Shown piece by piece: positions 1 to 7,700 of a stretch of 13,493 nucleotides of DNA. Source of the DNA: CAZAGT01 sp964484515. GTDB lineage: Bacteria; Desulfobacterota; DSM-4660; Desulfatiglandales; HGW-15. Location of the stretch: the NCBI GenBank assembly GCA_964484515.1, contig CAZAGT010000116.1:1-13493 (forward strand), read 5' to 3'. The notes under the pieces were generated by a model. The model made no database searches, had not been told where the DNA came from, and worked only from the letters and a program-made list of their open reading frames with translations. Every line of letters starts with the position of its first letter. The first letter of the stretch is position 1. The position numbers were made by a program, and so were the translations under genes.

Positions 1-66
1 ATTCGCCCAATCTGCGTCGGCCGCCTTGCTTGGCAGCTTCTTCAGCGTTCGAGCGGGTAACGTTTC

Positions 67-115
67 GTTTTTGAAAAGAGACCCCCACGGCCGGACGTTG
101 AGTCGTTTCAAAAAC
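67..115. repeat. 10-base inverted repeat
   Basis: GTTTTTGAAA at 67-76 is the exact reverse complement of TTTCAAAAAC at 106-115, with 29 bases between. Neither arm extends by further pairing. It lies about 150 bases upstream of the binding-protein start. It is not followed by a T-run on either strand, so it does not look like an intrinsic terminator. It could be a pair of half-sites for a regulator or a long-loop hairpin; the sequence alone does not decide. Confidence 0.5.
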
Positions 116-251
116 CTAAAATGATACAAAGGATGTGGCTTCAGGCTCTTTTCGCATGAGAATGGACCTATTGAGGTGCAAATTCTTGGGAGGAACCACT
201 CAGAGATTTGGCAGGGGCTCGGCTCTCCGATAGCCCGGCTGAGAGGAAAGA

Positions 252-257
252 AGGAGG
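252..257 (+). promoter_or_regulatory. Strong ribosome binding site deciding the binding-protein start
   Basis: AGGAGG lies eight bases before the ATG at 266. It supports starting the solute-binding protein at 266, where a normal signal peptide begins, and not at the in-frame GTG at 176, which would add 30 residues ahead of the signal peptide. Confidence 0.85.
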
Positions 258-265
258 CGACAGAC

Positions 266-1075
266 ATGAGTTCTAAGAGATGGGTATTGAAAGCGGTTTT
301 GATCGTGACTCTCCTGATGGGCTTCGTATGCTCTGCCTTAGCGGCCGACCTGCTGGAAGGCATCAAGAAGCGCGGCTACATCGTGTGCGGCACAACCCTT
401 GGTGCCCCGCCGTTTGCCTACGCCGACAGCAAGGGGAATCCGGTCGGATTCGAAATCGACCTTATCCACAAGCTGGGGGAGTATATGGGCGTCAGGGTCC
501 GGATCGAAGATATGGCCTGGGCCGGACAGATTCCTGCGCTGCTGACGGGCCGGATCGACGTGATATCTTCCCGCATGTCGGCAACCCTCGAGCGAGCGAC
601 AAAGATCGTCTTTGCACACCCATGGTTGCTGACGGGGACCTTCGCCATCGGCCATCAGCAACGAGGTTTCACGAAATGGCAGGAACTCAACAAACCTGGG
701 ATCAGGGTGGGAGCCATAGCAGGGTCCGTCGGGGCCCAGATCGCGCGGCAGAAACTCCCCAAGGCAAGGTTGACGACCTATGAGCTGGATGGCGACCTCT
801 TTAAGGCTCTCAAGGACGGACGGGAGGACGGAGCGCTGAATGATGAACTGATCGTCCTAGCGGCGGCCGGGAGATATCCTGAACTCGTCGTCCTGGAGGG
901 GAATCTGCAGCCTGACGTTTACGCCTATGCCTTGCGACCCGACTTCGCGAGTTACCGTCTTAAGAACTGGCTGGATCTCTTTTTTGCCACCATCATGCGC
1001 ACCGGGGAATACGATGTCATCTATCAGAAATGGATCGGCAGACCATGGGTGCCCAACTGGGGTTTGCACCCGTAA
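266..1075 (+). CDS. Periplasmic solute-binding protein of a polar amino-acid ABC importer
   Basis: This 269-residue protein should capture an amino acid or similar compound in the periplasm and deliver it to the permeases encoded next. It opens with a signal peptide (Lys/Arg start, hydrophobic core at about 7-21, likely cleavage after Ala-Leu-Ala at 24-26). Cys22 is not in a lipobox, so it is probably soluble. Family 3 (SBP_bac_3) features follow: PPFAY at 48-52, GFEIDL at 61-66, and the SATLER stretch ending in Arg110, which in this family binds the ligand alpha-carboxylate. Asp193 in GALND matches the acidic residue that binds the alpha-amino group. Length is normal for the family. The exact ligand cannot be read from sequence; retention of both residues favours an alpha-amino acid. 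It is first in an importer cassette and has a strong ribosome binding site at 252-257. Confidence 0.93.
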   Translation: MSSKRWVLKAVLIVTLLMGFVCSALAADLLEGIKKRGYIVCGTTLGAPPFAYADSKGNPVGFEIDLIHKLGEYMGVRVRIEDMAWAGQIPALLTGRIDVISSRMSATLERATKIVFAHPWLLTGTFAIGHQQRGFTKWQELNKPGIRVGAIAGSVGAQIARQKLPKARLTTYELDGDLFKALKDGREDGALNDELIVLAAAGRYPELVVLEGNLQPDVYAYALRPDFASYRLKNWLDLFFATIMRTGEYDVIYQKWIGRPWVPNWGLHP

Positions 1076-1103
1076 GATGGGGGCATGCTGATCGGTACAC
1101 CTG

Positions 1104-1766
1104 ATGGACTACGAGTTCAGCCTCAAGGTCGTGTTCCAGTTTCTGCCGGATCTCCTTCTGGGACTTCGCAACACCGTCCTCATTTCAATCATCGGGATTC
1201 TGCTCGCTACGGGGTTTGGCGTAATTCTGGCCCTAGCCCGGCTTTCACGCTGGAGGCTCCTTTCGCTCCTCGCCGCGGGATATGTGGCCTTTATCCGGGC
1301 GACACCTCTATTGGTGCAGATCTACTTCCTCTTCTACGGGCTCCCTGAATTTGGAATCTTGTTCCCCCCGTTTTTAGTGGCCATCATGGCATTGACACTC
1401 AATTCCGGGGCGTACGCCGGGGAAATCATCCGGGCGGGTATCGAGTCCATCAACCGGACCCAGTATGAAGCCGCCGACTCTTTGGGGATGACCTATAGTC
1501 AAAAAATGAGGTATGTCGTCTTACCGCAGGCGTTTCGGCAAATCTTTCCACCTCTTGTCGGCCAGAGTTCCTACCTTGTAAAGGACAGCGCTCTGATCTC
1601 CGTGATGGGGGCCTTTGACCTTACGAAGGCAGCAACGACTTTTCAGGCGGTGACCTTTCGACCCCTGGAAGCATTTCTGCCCGTGATGGCCCTGTACCTT
1701 TGTCTCATCCTTGTCTTAATCTACGGGTCGGCTTTCCTCGATCGACGATTACGGAAATGGCAATGA
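1104..1766 (+). CDS. Amino-acid ABC transporter permease 1 (GlnP/HisM family)
   Basis: A 220-residue inner-membrane permease of the polar amino-acid import family. Hydrophobic segments alternate along its length, starting with one at about 22-45 just after the typical entry LLLGLRNTV. The cytoplasmic EAA loop that docks on the ATPase is clear: GAYAGEIIRAGIESI followed by TQYEAADSLG and then the family ending LPQAFRQIFPPL. It should pair with the second permease encoded immediately downstream to form the membrane channel. No good Shine-Dalgarno sequence precedes the ATG, which lies 28 bases after the binding-protein stop. The start is therefore set mainly by protein alignment with the family. 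The stop overlaps the spacing to the next gene by a single base gap, a sign of co-translation. Confidence 0.93.
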   Translation: MDYEFSLKVVFQFLPDLLLGLRNTVLISIIGILLATGFGVILALARLSRWRLLSLLAAGYVAFIRATPLLVQIYFLFYGLPEFGILFPPFLVAIMALTLNSGAYAGEIIRAGIESINRTQYEAADSLGMTYSQKMRYVVLPQAFRQIFPPLVGQSSYLVKDSALISVMGAFDLTKAATTFQAVTFRPLEAFLPVMALYLCLILVLIYGSAFLDRRLRKWQ

Positions 1767-1767
1767 T

Positions 1768-2442
1768 ATGAATCCGGTGAATGAGAGTCCTTTCTTGACC
1801 GCCTTAAACCTGATCCTCCTCTACGTCGAGAGAGGGCTGCCGGTCACCCTCTATTTGTCTGCCCTCGGATTCGCCACGGCCATGCTTATGGGGTTCATGG
1901 TTGGATTGACACGCTACCTAAAGGTGCCTGTCGTTCACCATGTACTTCAGGCCTATGTCGATGGAATGCGAGGGCTGCCTTTCCTGATGGTCTTGTATTT
2001 TCTGTTTCACGTCTTACCATTTTGGGACATTCGACTAACCGCCTTCGCCACTGCGATCCTCGCCCTGACGCTTCATACGGGGGCCTATGTATCTGAGATC
2101 GTGAGAGGATCATTGCAATCGATTCCCAAGACCCAGAAGGAATCGGCTCAGTCGCTCGCCTTCAACCTTCGTCAGCGCCTGCAGTACGTGATCATCCCTC
2201 AAGCGACTCGCATGTCGCTGCCGCCCCTGGCAGGACAAGCTGTATTGCACATCAAGGATACGTCGGTGGTTTCAATTATTGCGTTGACAGAGTTGACGCG
2301 GGTCGGCCGAATTCAGATGCAGACGAATGGACAGCCTCTCTTGACCTACGCCATCCTTGCGTTGTTCTATTTTTTCCTGTGCTATCCGGTCCTCAAGCTT
2401 TCGAGTCATCTTGAGGGGCGGCTGGCAAGGAGGTTTAGGTAG
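1768..2442 (+). CDS. Amino-acid ABC transporter permease 2 (GlnP/HisM family)
   Basis: A 224-residue inner-membrane permease, the partner of the permease just upstream; one base separates that gene's TGA from this ATG, so translation is probably coupled. It has the same layout: N-terminal hydrophobic segment (about 14-46), RGLPFLMVLYFLF in the middle, and an EAA loop starting GAYVSEIVRGSLQSIPKTQ. The loop core reads ESAQSLA where most relatives have EAAxSLG, a mild divergence, and is followed by the expected IPQATRMSLPPLAGQ. Two non-identical permeases imply a heterodimeric channel of the HisQM type. The stop codon's last base is also the first base of a hairpin (2442-2479) that separates this gene from the ATPase gene. 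Confidence 0.92.
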   Translation: MNPVNESPFLTALNLILLYVERGLPVTLYLSALGFATAMLMGFMVGLTRYLKVPVVHHVLQAYVDGMRGLPFLMVLYFLFHVLPFWDIRLTAFATAILALTLHTGAYVSEIVRGSLQSIPKTQKESAQSLAFNLRQRLQYVIIPQATRMSLPPLAGQAVLHIKDTSVVSIIALTELTRVGRIQMQTNGQPLLTYAILALFYFFLCYPVLKLSSHLEGRLARRFR

Positions 2443-2486
2443 TGTCCATCCGGAAATGGTACTTTTCCGAATAGGACACCGGATGG
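2442..2486 (+). promoter_or_regulatory. Two-tier hairpin with an alternative pairing between permease and ATPase genes
   Basis: GTGTCC (2442-2447) pairs with GGACAC (2474-2479), and inside it CGGAAA (2451-2456) pairs with TTTCCG (2464-2469) around a seven-base loop. A competing eight-base pairing joins CCATCCGG (2446-2453) with CCGGATGG (2479-2486), and the two folds exclude each other. There is no T-run afterwards, so it is not a standard terminator. It may tune relative expression or mRNA stability of membrane and ATPase subunits, or be a dispersed palindromic element; function is inferred only. Confidence 0.6.
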
Positions 2487-2550
2487 TGCTTGCCGTTACG
2501 ACTGGATGGACGCGAGGTGACGAAAGTGACGAGGAAGTTGCCTGGGACAG

Positions 2551-2557
2551 AGGGAGG
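2551..2557 (+). promoter_or_regulatory. Ribosome binding site deciding the ATPase start
   Basis: AGGGAGG sits six bases ahead of the ATG at 2564. The reading frame is open 69 codons further upstream, back into the permease gene, but only the 2564 start gives a protein with the normal N-terminus of this ATPase family. Confidence 0.85.
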
Positions 2558-2563
2558 AACCTG

Positions 2564-3295
2564 ATGGCGATCGTGAAGGTCACGGACATCCATAAACGCT
2601 TCTCAGATCTTCATGTGCTGAAGGGGATAAGCTTCGAGGTCGAGGCCGGAGAGACGGTTGTCTTCGCCGGTCCAAGCGGTTCAGGAAAGAGCACACTGCT
2701 CCGATGTCTGAATGGCCTGGAAAGGATCCAGTCGGGGACTATCTTTGTCGACGGGTTGCCGGTCCACGCTCATAAGGTTAACCTGCTTGACGTGCGTCGC
2801 CGGATCGGAATGGTCTTCCAGCAATTCAACCTCTTCCCCCATCTTACCGTGATGAGAAACATCACCTTGCCGCTGACCAAGGCAAAAGGGGTTGAGCCGG
2901 AAGAGGCTAAAAGAATCGCCATTGATCTCCTGCAGCGAGTCGGTATTTCGGATAAGGTCGACGTCTATCCGGATAATCTTTCAGGCGGCCAGCAACAACG
3001 CGCCGCAGTAGCCAGGGCCTTGGCCATGGAGCCGAAGGTCGTCATGTTCGACGAGCCCACATCGGCACTCGATCCTGAGCTGACCGGCGGCATCTTAGAA
3101 CTCATGACCGGCCTTGCCAGGGAAGGAATGACTATGCTGGTGGTGACCCATGAGATGGGGTTTGCCAGACGGGCGGCCAAACGGATGATCTTCATGGACG
3201 ATGGTATCATTGTCGAAAGCGGGCGCCCAGAAGAGTTGATTGAGAACCCAAGCCAAGAAAGGACGAAACGGTTCATGCAGGATATAGGATCGTAG
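2564..3295 (+). CDS. Polar amino-acid ABC transporter ATPase (GlnQ/HisP family)
   Basis: This 243-residue cytoplasmic ATPase powers the importer encoded upstream. All nucleotide-binding elements are intact: Walker A GPSGSGKST at 36-44, Q-loop FQQFNLF starting at 85, signature LSGGQQQR at 139-146, Walker B VVMFDEPTSALD at 159-170 with catalytic Glu164, and H-loop His196 in VVTHEMGFAR. The stretches RCLNGLE and NLFPHLTV are typical of the polar amino-acid group. The 2564 start is preferred because AGGGAGG precedes it and length matches relatives. It is separated from the second permease by a 121-base spacer with a hairpin, an unusually long gap inside such a cassette. It ends 200 bases before the Rid-family gene. 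Confidence 0.95.
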   Translation: MAIVKVTDIHKRFSDLHVLKGISFEVEAGETVVFAGPSGSGKSTLLRCLNGLERIQSGTIFVDGLPVHAHKVNLLDVRRRIGMVFQQFNLFPHLTVMRNITLPLTKAKGVEPEEAKRIAIDLLQRVGISDKVDVYPDNLSGGQQQRAAVARALAMEPKVVMFDEPTSALDPELTGGILELMTGLAREGMTMLVVTHEMGFARRAAKRMIFMDDGIIVESGRPEELIENPSQERTKRFMQDIGS

Positions 3296-3315
3296 GAGTG
3301 AGCAACTTCAGGCGC

Positions 3316-3343
3316 GAGGATCGAGGTCTGAGGTTCGAGGACA
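3316..3343 (+). repeat. Four-unit GAGGNNN heptad tandem repeat
   Basis: Four consecutive seven-base units read GAGGATC, GAGGTCT, GAGGTTC and GAGGACA. The GAGG core is perfect in all four and the last three bases vary. The array is non-coding, starting 20 bases after the ATPase stop. Short heptad repeats of this sort occur in intergenic regions of several bacterial groups; whether this one is part of a dispersed family needs the rest of the genome. Confidence 0.7.
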
Positions 3344-3368
3344 AACCTTCAGAGGGATACCGTTTTTT
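3328..3368 (+). terminator. Possible weak terminator or attenuator after the ATPase gene
   Basis: CTGA-GGTT (3328-3335) can pair with AACC-T-TCAG (3344-3352), giving eight base pairs with one bulged T and an eight-base loop. A run of six T follows at 3363-3368, but ten bases separate it from the stem, so this is not a canonical intrinsic terminator. It overlaps the heptad repeat. It could partly uncouple the importer from the downstream genes; confidence is low. Confidence 0.3.
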
Positions 3369-3495
3369 GCCTTTCCTCCTTGACCCTGGGTCTTCTGCGT
3401 AGGTCTCGGTCAGAAGCCAATGGAATACGCGATTTACCGGGACATGATGATTCCAAGATGGATGGAAGATGTGTGTAAACGGAAGAGGTGAACGC

Positions 3496-3897
3496 ATGTT
3501 GCCAAGAAAGAGCATTCCGTTCGGGGACGCCATGGGGATGAAGGTGGCTTTCTGCAACGGATTGTCTATCGATCTGGATCAAGCGAAGAGGGTGATCTGG
3601 GTCTCGGGTCAATTGCCGTTTGACATGGACGGCCGGCTGGTTGGCAAGGGAGATATCGAAAAGCAGACCGATCAGTGTATCAAGAACATCGGCAACGTGT
3701 TGCGTAACCTCGGCGGGACACTGGACGACGTCGTTCAGGTGACGGTGTTCGTGAAGGACATGGACGACCTCAAGACGATTCATGAGGTCCGGTTGAGACA
3801 TTTCAAAGAGCCTTACCCTACGAGCACACTGGTTGAAGTCAAAGGGTTTGTTCATCCTGAGGCCCTGATCGAGATCAATGCGGTCGCGGCGCTCTGA
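3496..3897 (+). CDS. RidA/YjgF/UK114-family protein lacking the RidA arginine
   Basis: A 133-residue protein with the full Rid fold pattern: WVSGQLP early, EKQTDQCIKNIGNVLRNLGG in the middle, DVVQVTVFVKDMDD, and the C-terminal IEINAVAAL. Canonical RidA deaminates reactive enamines/imines made by PLP enzymes, using an Arg (Arg105 in E. coli) in the PARS motif. Here the aligned residues are YPTSTLVEV, with Ser110 where Arg should be; the codon is AGC. The Glu matching E. coli Glu120 is retained in IEIN. This points to a non-RidA Rid subfamily whose reaction may differ. The start at 3496 is chosen because GGAAGAGGTGA precedes it; an in-frame ATG at 3469 would add nine residues. It lies between the importer and an isomerase-like gene, suggesting a shared catabolic role. 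Confidence 0.92.
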   Translation: MLPRKSIPFGDAMGMKVAFCNGLSIDLDQAKRVIWVSGQLPFDMDGRLVGKGDIEKQTDQCIKNIGNVLRNLGGTLDDVVQVTVFVKDMDDLKTIHEVRLRHFKEPYPTSTLVEVKGFVHPEALIEINAVAAL

Positions 3898-3996
3898 TGT
3901 GCGGACGTCAACTGGCTGTAACGCCCTTCGGCCCCTGATCTCTGCGCTGCCGCCTTACGTTTGCAGGTGGAACACGTTTAGAGGAGATCGTTAGCG

Positions 3997-4767
3997 ATGA
4001 AGATCGGCGTCATGAATAATCCGGCAAGCTCTGTCTACGAAGAACTGATTTCCATTGGAAAGGCGGGCTACGACTTCGTCGACTTAACCATAGAAGGTCC
4101 GAATGCTCTCGAACTGGATACTGAGAGGGCGCGGGCCATTCTGGAGGATCACGGGCTCCTCGTCTTGGGGCATACGGATCCTTGCCTGCCGTATGCGTAC
4201 CCCATTCAAGCGGTGCGGGATGCGTGTTTGAGGGAGTTGGAGCGTTGCACCAAGATCTTTTCGTCGTTAGGGGCCAGGATCATGAACATTCATCCCTGCT
4301 ACGCATGCCCGCCCCGTATGAAACCGAATCTGGTAGAGCTTAACGCCGAAGCCTTGCAACCGATTGTAGAAATGGCCGGCGGCCATGGAATAACAGTCGC
4401 TTTTGAGAATTTCAGAGTCCCCTTTGACACCGTCTCCACCTTCAAGGTGCTTCTGGGAGCTGTACGCGGGCTGAAGGCGCATCTCGACTTCGGGCATATC
4501 CACATGGGAAGAGATGATCAGGATACGTTCTGCAGGGAGCTGGCAGGGGAGATAGAGCACGTTCATTTCTCGGACAACCGCTCGACCGGAGACCATCACA
4601 TGCCCTTGGGCGTAGGCAGTATTGACTGGAATCGCGCCGTGGAATCCCTGAAGGGTGTTGGCTACGACGGCACGATTACTTTAGAGGTGTTTTGTGATGA
4701 CCACCGGGTGCAGTTTCAATACCTAGAAGTAAGCCGAAAACACCTCCAGGAAATTTGGAACCATTAA
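3997..4767 (+). CDS. Sugar phosphate isomerase/epimerase-like TIM-barrel protein
   Basis: A 256-residue cytoplasmic protein of the xylose-isomerase-like/AP-endonuclease-2 superfamily. Metal ligands typical of the fold are visible: Glu137 in AFENF, Asp164 in LDFGH, His190 in HVHFSDN and Glu230 in TLEVF. His100 in NIHP and the HMPLGVGSIDW stretch at about 201-211 also match the family. Such enzymes usually isomerise or epimerise a sugar, keto-sugar or hydroxy-acid using a divalent metal; the substrate cannot be told here. Start: GAGGAG lies ten bases before the ATG. It follows the Rid-family gene by 99 bases and precedes the peptidase gene by only 15, so it is probably co-transcribed with the latter. 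Endonuclease activity is unlikely given the closer match to sugar-isomerase motifs. Confidence 0.85.
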   Translation: MKIGVMNNPASSVYEELISIGKAGYDFVDLTIEGPNALELDTERARAILEDHGLLVLGHTDPCLPYAYPIQAVRDACLRELERCTKIFSSLGARIMNIHPCYACPPRMKPNLVELNAEALQPIVEMAGGHGITVAFENFRVPFDTVSTFKVLLGAVRGLKAHLDFGHIHMGRDDQDTFCRELAGEIEHVHFSDNRSTGDHHMPLGVGSIDWNRAVESLKGVGYDGTITLEVFCDDHRVQFQYLEVSRKHLQEIWNH

Positions 4768-4782
4768 CAGGAGAGAGCTGTA

Positions 4783-7700
4783 ATGAAACTCGTCGTTAGG
4801 TGTTCGTTGAAGCGTCTTTTTATAACCGTATTGCTACTTGCCACCTCCTGGCAGGTTTGTCACGCGGCGGGCTTGTCGCCCACGATCAAGTTAGAAGTTC
4901 AGGAATTCGTGCTCGCAAATGGGATGCAATTCTTGATCGTGGAGCGCCCGGCTACGCCCCAGGTCGCGTGCCGGATCGCCATTCGAGCGGGTTCCGCCCT
5001 CGAAGAGTCCGGCAAGACGGGAGTCGCCCACATGCTTGAACACATGATGTTCAAGGGGACGAAGAACTTCGGCACCTTAGATGAAGAAGAGGATCAGGCG
5101 CTCCAGAAACAGATCGAGGCGGCGTACCAGGTCATTGCTCAGGAGGAACAAAAGCGCGATCCGGATAGGACCCTGATCGAGAAGAAGAAAAAGGAGATGA
5201 CGATCTTACGCGAAGAGGTCCTGAAGATCTACGTTCCACAAGCCTTTTCAATACAGCTCGGGCGTAACGGGGCCGTCGGCATCAACGCGTTCACCAGCAA
5301 GGACCAAACCCAGTACATGGCGTCGGTCCCTTCTGATATGATCGAACAGTGGTTTTCGATCGTCAGTGAACAACTGTTTGAACCGGCCTGGCGAGAGTTC
5401 TTCGTGGAAAAAGAGGTCATCGAACGTGAGTGGGGCTTCCGCTACGTGAACAATCCGAGCGGGGCGGCCTGGCTGGACTTGAATGCCGCAGCCTATACCG
5501 CGCACCCGTACAGGAACCCGGTCATCGGTTGGAAATCGGACATCGAGAACTACAGCACGGCGGACGCGGCTGAATTTCATGCAAGGTACTATAGCCCGAG
5601 CAATGCGGTCTGCGTGCTCGTGGGAGATATCACGGTAGCAGAGGCCCGAGAATTAGCGGCGGTCTATTTTGAACGCTATCCCGCCGGAAGACGAGCCCCC
5701 GAGAAGGTTACCCGGGAACCGTCTCAACAGGGACCGCGCACGAGTATCCGATTTTTGAAAGGGGCTCGTACCCCCCTTGTCCGGATTGCGTTTCACGGCG
5801 CCCCGATGGGGAGCGACGATTTCTATGCCCTCGATGCAATGACCATGGTCTTGAGTCACGGCAGAGGCGCCCGCATGAACCAAAACGTGGTCGATCGGGG
5901 CTTGGCCGTTGAGGCCTGGGCCTATAACCCTGATAACCGCTATGGCGGCATGATCGTCCTGGGCGGTTCCCCGAACGAGCCGGAGATTGCAGAGGGGGAC
6001 GGGATGAATGAGCAACGGAAGCGGGAGGCGTATCTGAAGGCGTGTCAGGATCTGGAATCAAATCTTATCGCAGAAGTTGAGAAGCTCAAAAAGGAACCCA
6101 TCTCCGCACGTGAGCTCCAAAGGATCAAAAACCTCAATGAGCGTGATTTTCTTGACAGGCTGCGCAACAATGAGGATCTGGCCACGACCTTGGCTACGAT
6201 TGAAGTTCAGATCGGCTGGCACTACCTGCTGACGTACCTGCAGAGGATCGAGGAGGTATCAGCTGAGGAGATCAAGAGTGCGGCTGAGCGTTATGTGAGG
6301 CCGGAGTATCGAACCAGCGTCTATGTCATTCCTGGCGGCAAACCTGAGCGGCCGCCGGAGGGGTACCGAGAGACCCGGACCGTCACCGGAGCGGGTGGTG
6401 CCAGGCTGATACGGCCCAAGAGTTTCGCGAACCGTTCGATCTACCCGACGCCAAGGGGTTGGAAGCATCCCCTCTCCTTTGAACGAAGACCGGAAAGAAT
6501 CGAATACCCGCGGGCGGAGGCCGCCCAGGTACAAGGTGCGGAGGTGTTCTATTTGCCGGACCATCAGTTACCCTTGATCGACCTGACCCTGCTGGTGAAG
6601 GCGGGCGCGGTTGACGTCGCGCAATCCAAGACCGGTCTGGCCCAGGTATTCAGTGGATCATTGATACGGGGCGGCGCTGAGAAATACAGCCCCTCCGAGC
6701 TGGCGCTGGTCATGGACGAAAACGCCATTCGGCTTTCCCTGCTGGTAGGGGAGGAAGACACGGCTATCAGACTCTCTGTCATGAAAAAGGACTGGAACAG
6801 GGGGCTCGCGCTTCTGAAGGAAATCTTGACTCAACCGAGGTTCGACGCGGCGGTGCTGGACGTCGTAAAGCGGCAAGCCGTCATCGCCCTTCAACGCCAG
6901 AGCGACAATGCCCAGGAAGTGGTAGAGCGCGAGGCCAATATTTGGAGATTCAGGGGACACCCCTATGGGCGTGACCCCCTCGAGGGGCTGGAAACGATCC
7001 CGACGATCGATCGCGATGACCTGGAGACGTTTCTGAAGTCCTACGTCGTGCCGGCGAATATGGTCGTCGCGGTCGCGGGCGACATATCTGAAGCAGAGGT
7101 GCGCGCCGGACTAGACCGGCTGCTGGGTGCGCTCCCAAAGGGCGGTGCTCCGGAGAGACATCTTTCCGAACCGGAAGAGACATCGCCGATCCTTACCCTG
7201 ATACACAAACCGGGCCAACTCCAATCGCAGGTCTCGATGAGCCTGCGGAGTGTCACCCGTTCCGATCCCGACTATTGGAAAATAAGCCTGCTCATGAATA
7301 TCCTTGGCGGCAGCAATTCGCTTGTGTACACGCGATTGCGCGAAAACCTGGGGCTCATCTACGCAGGCTGGTTTTATCAGACGTACAAGTGGAAGGCCGG
7401 GATACTGCTTGGGTACATGGGCTGCAAAGGGGACCAGACGAGTCGGGCGATTCGGGAGACGGTAAAGATCATGAAGGATCTGCAAGCAAAGGTCCCAAAG
7501 GAGGTCCTGGAGCAGAAGCGTTTGGATGCGCTCAACAGCTTTGTCTTCAATGTGGATACTCCAGCGGCCCTGGTGGAGACCTATGGCCGCTATGCCATGC
7601 GCAGGGAGCCTCTGGACACCTTGGAGAGGATCCAGGAGGCCTATCTCTCCGCTACCCAGGAGGAGCTCGAAACCTTGGCCCGGCTACTGCTTGACTCTGA

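Larger units (their letters stand above)
1..265. other. Upstream non-coding region of the ABC importer genes
   Basis: No gene can be supported here. A minus-strand frame is open across the left edge to beyond position 150 but shows no ATG or GTG start and no recognisable motif, so a gene running off the left edge is possible but unproven. The region contains a perfect 10-base inverted repeat (67-76 and 106-115), listed separately. The AT-rich element TAAAAT at 117-122 resembles a -10 box, but no -35 sequence sits at the right distance, so no promoter is called. The coding frame of the binding protein is open back to a GTG at 176, but the strong ribosome binding site just before 266 makes the longer reading unlikely. 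Confidence 0.6.

Noticed and set aside
1..175. Minus-strand frame open across the left edge
   Set aside because: It has no ATG or GTG start, no ribosome binding site and no motif, and it continues open into the binding-protein gene as a shadow frame would.
2357..2563. N-terminal extension of the ABC ATPase overlapping the permease gene
   Set aside because: The normal family N-terminus begins at 2564, directly after AGGGAGG; the extension matches nothing in the family.
3380..3416. GACCC-T-GGGTC palindrome and CTTCTG/CAGAAG stem upstream of the Rid gene
   Set aside because: The first has a one-base centre and cannot form a full hairpin; the second has a 13-base loop and no T-run, so neither is called a terminator.
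3349..3855. Long minus-strand frame opposite the Rid gene
   Set aside because: It is the antisense shadow of a well-supported conserved gene and shows no motif of its own.
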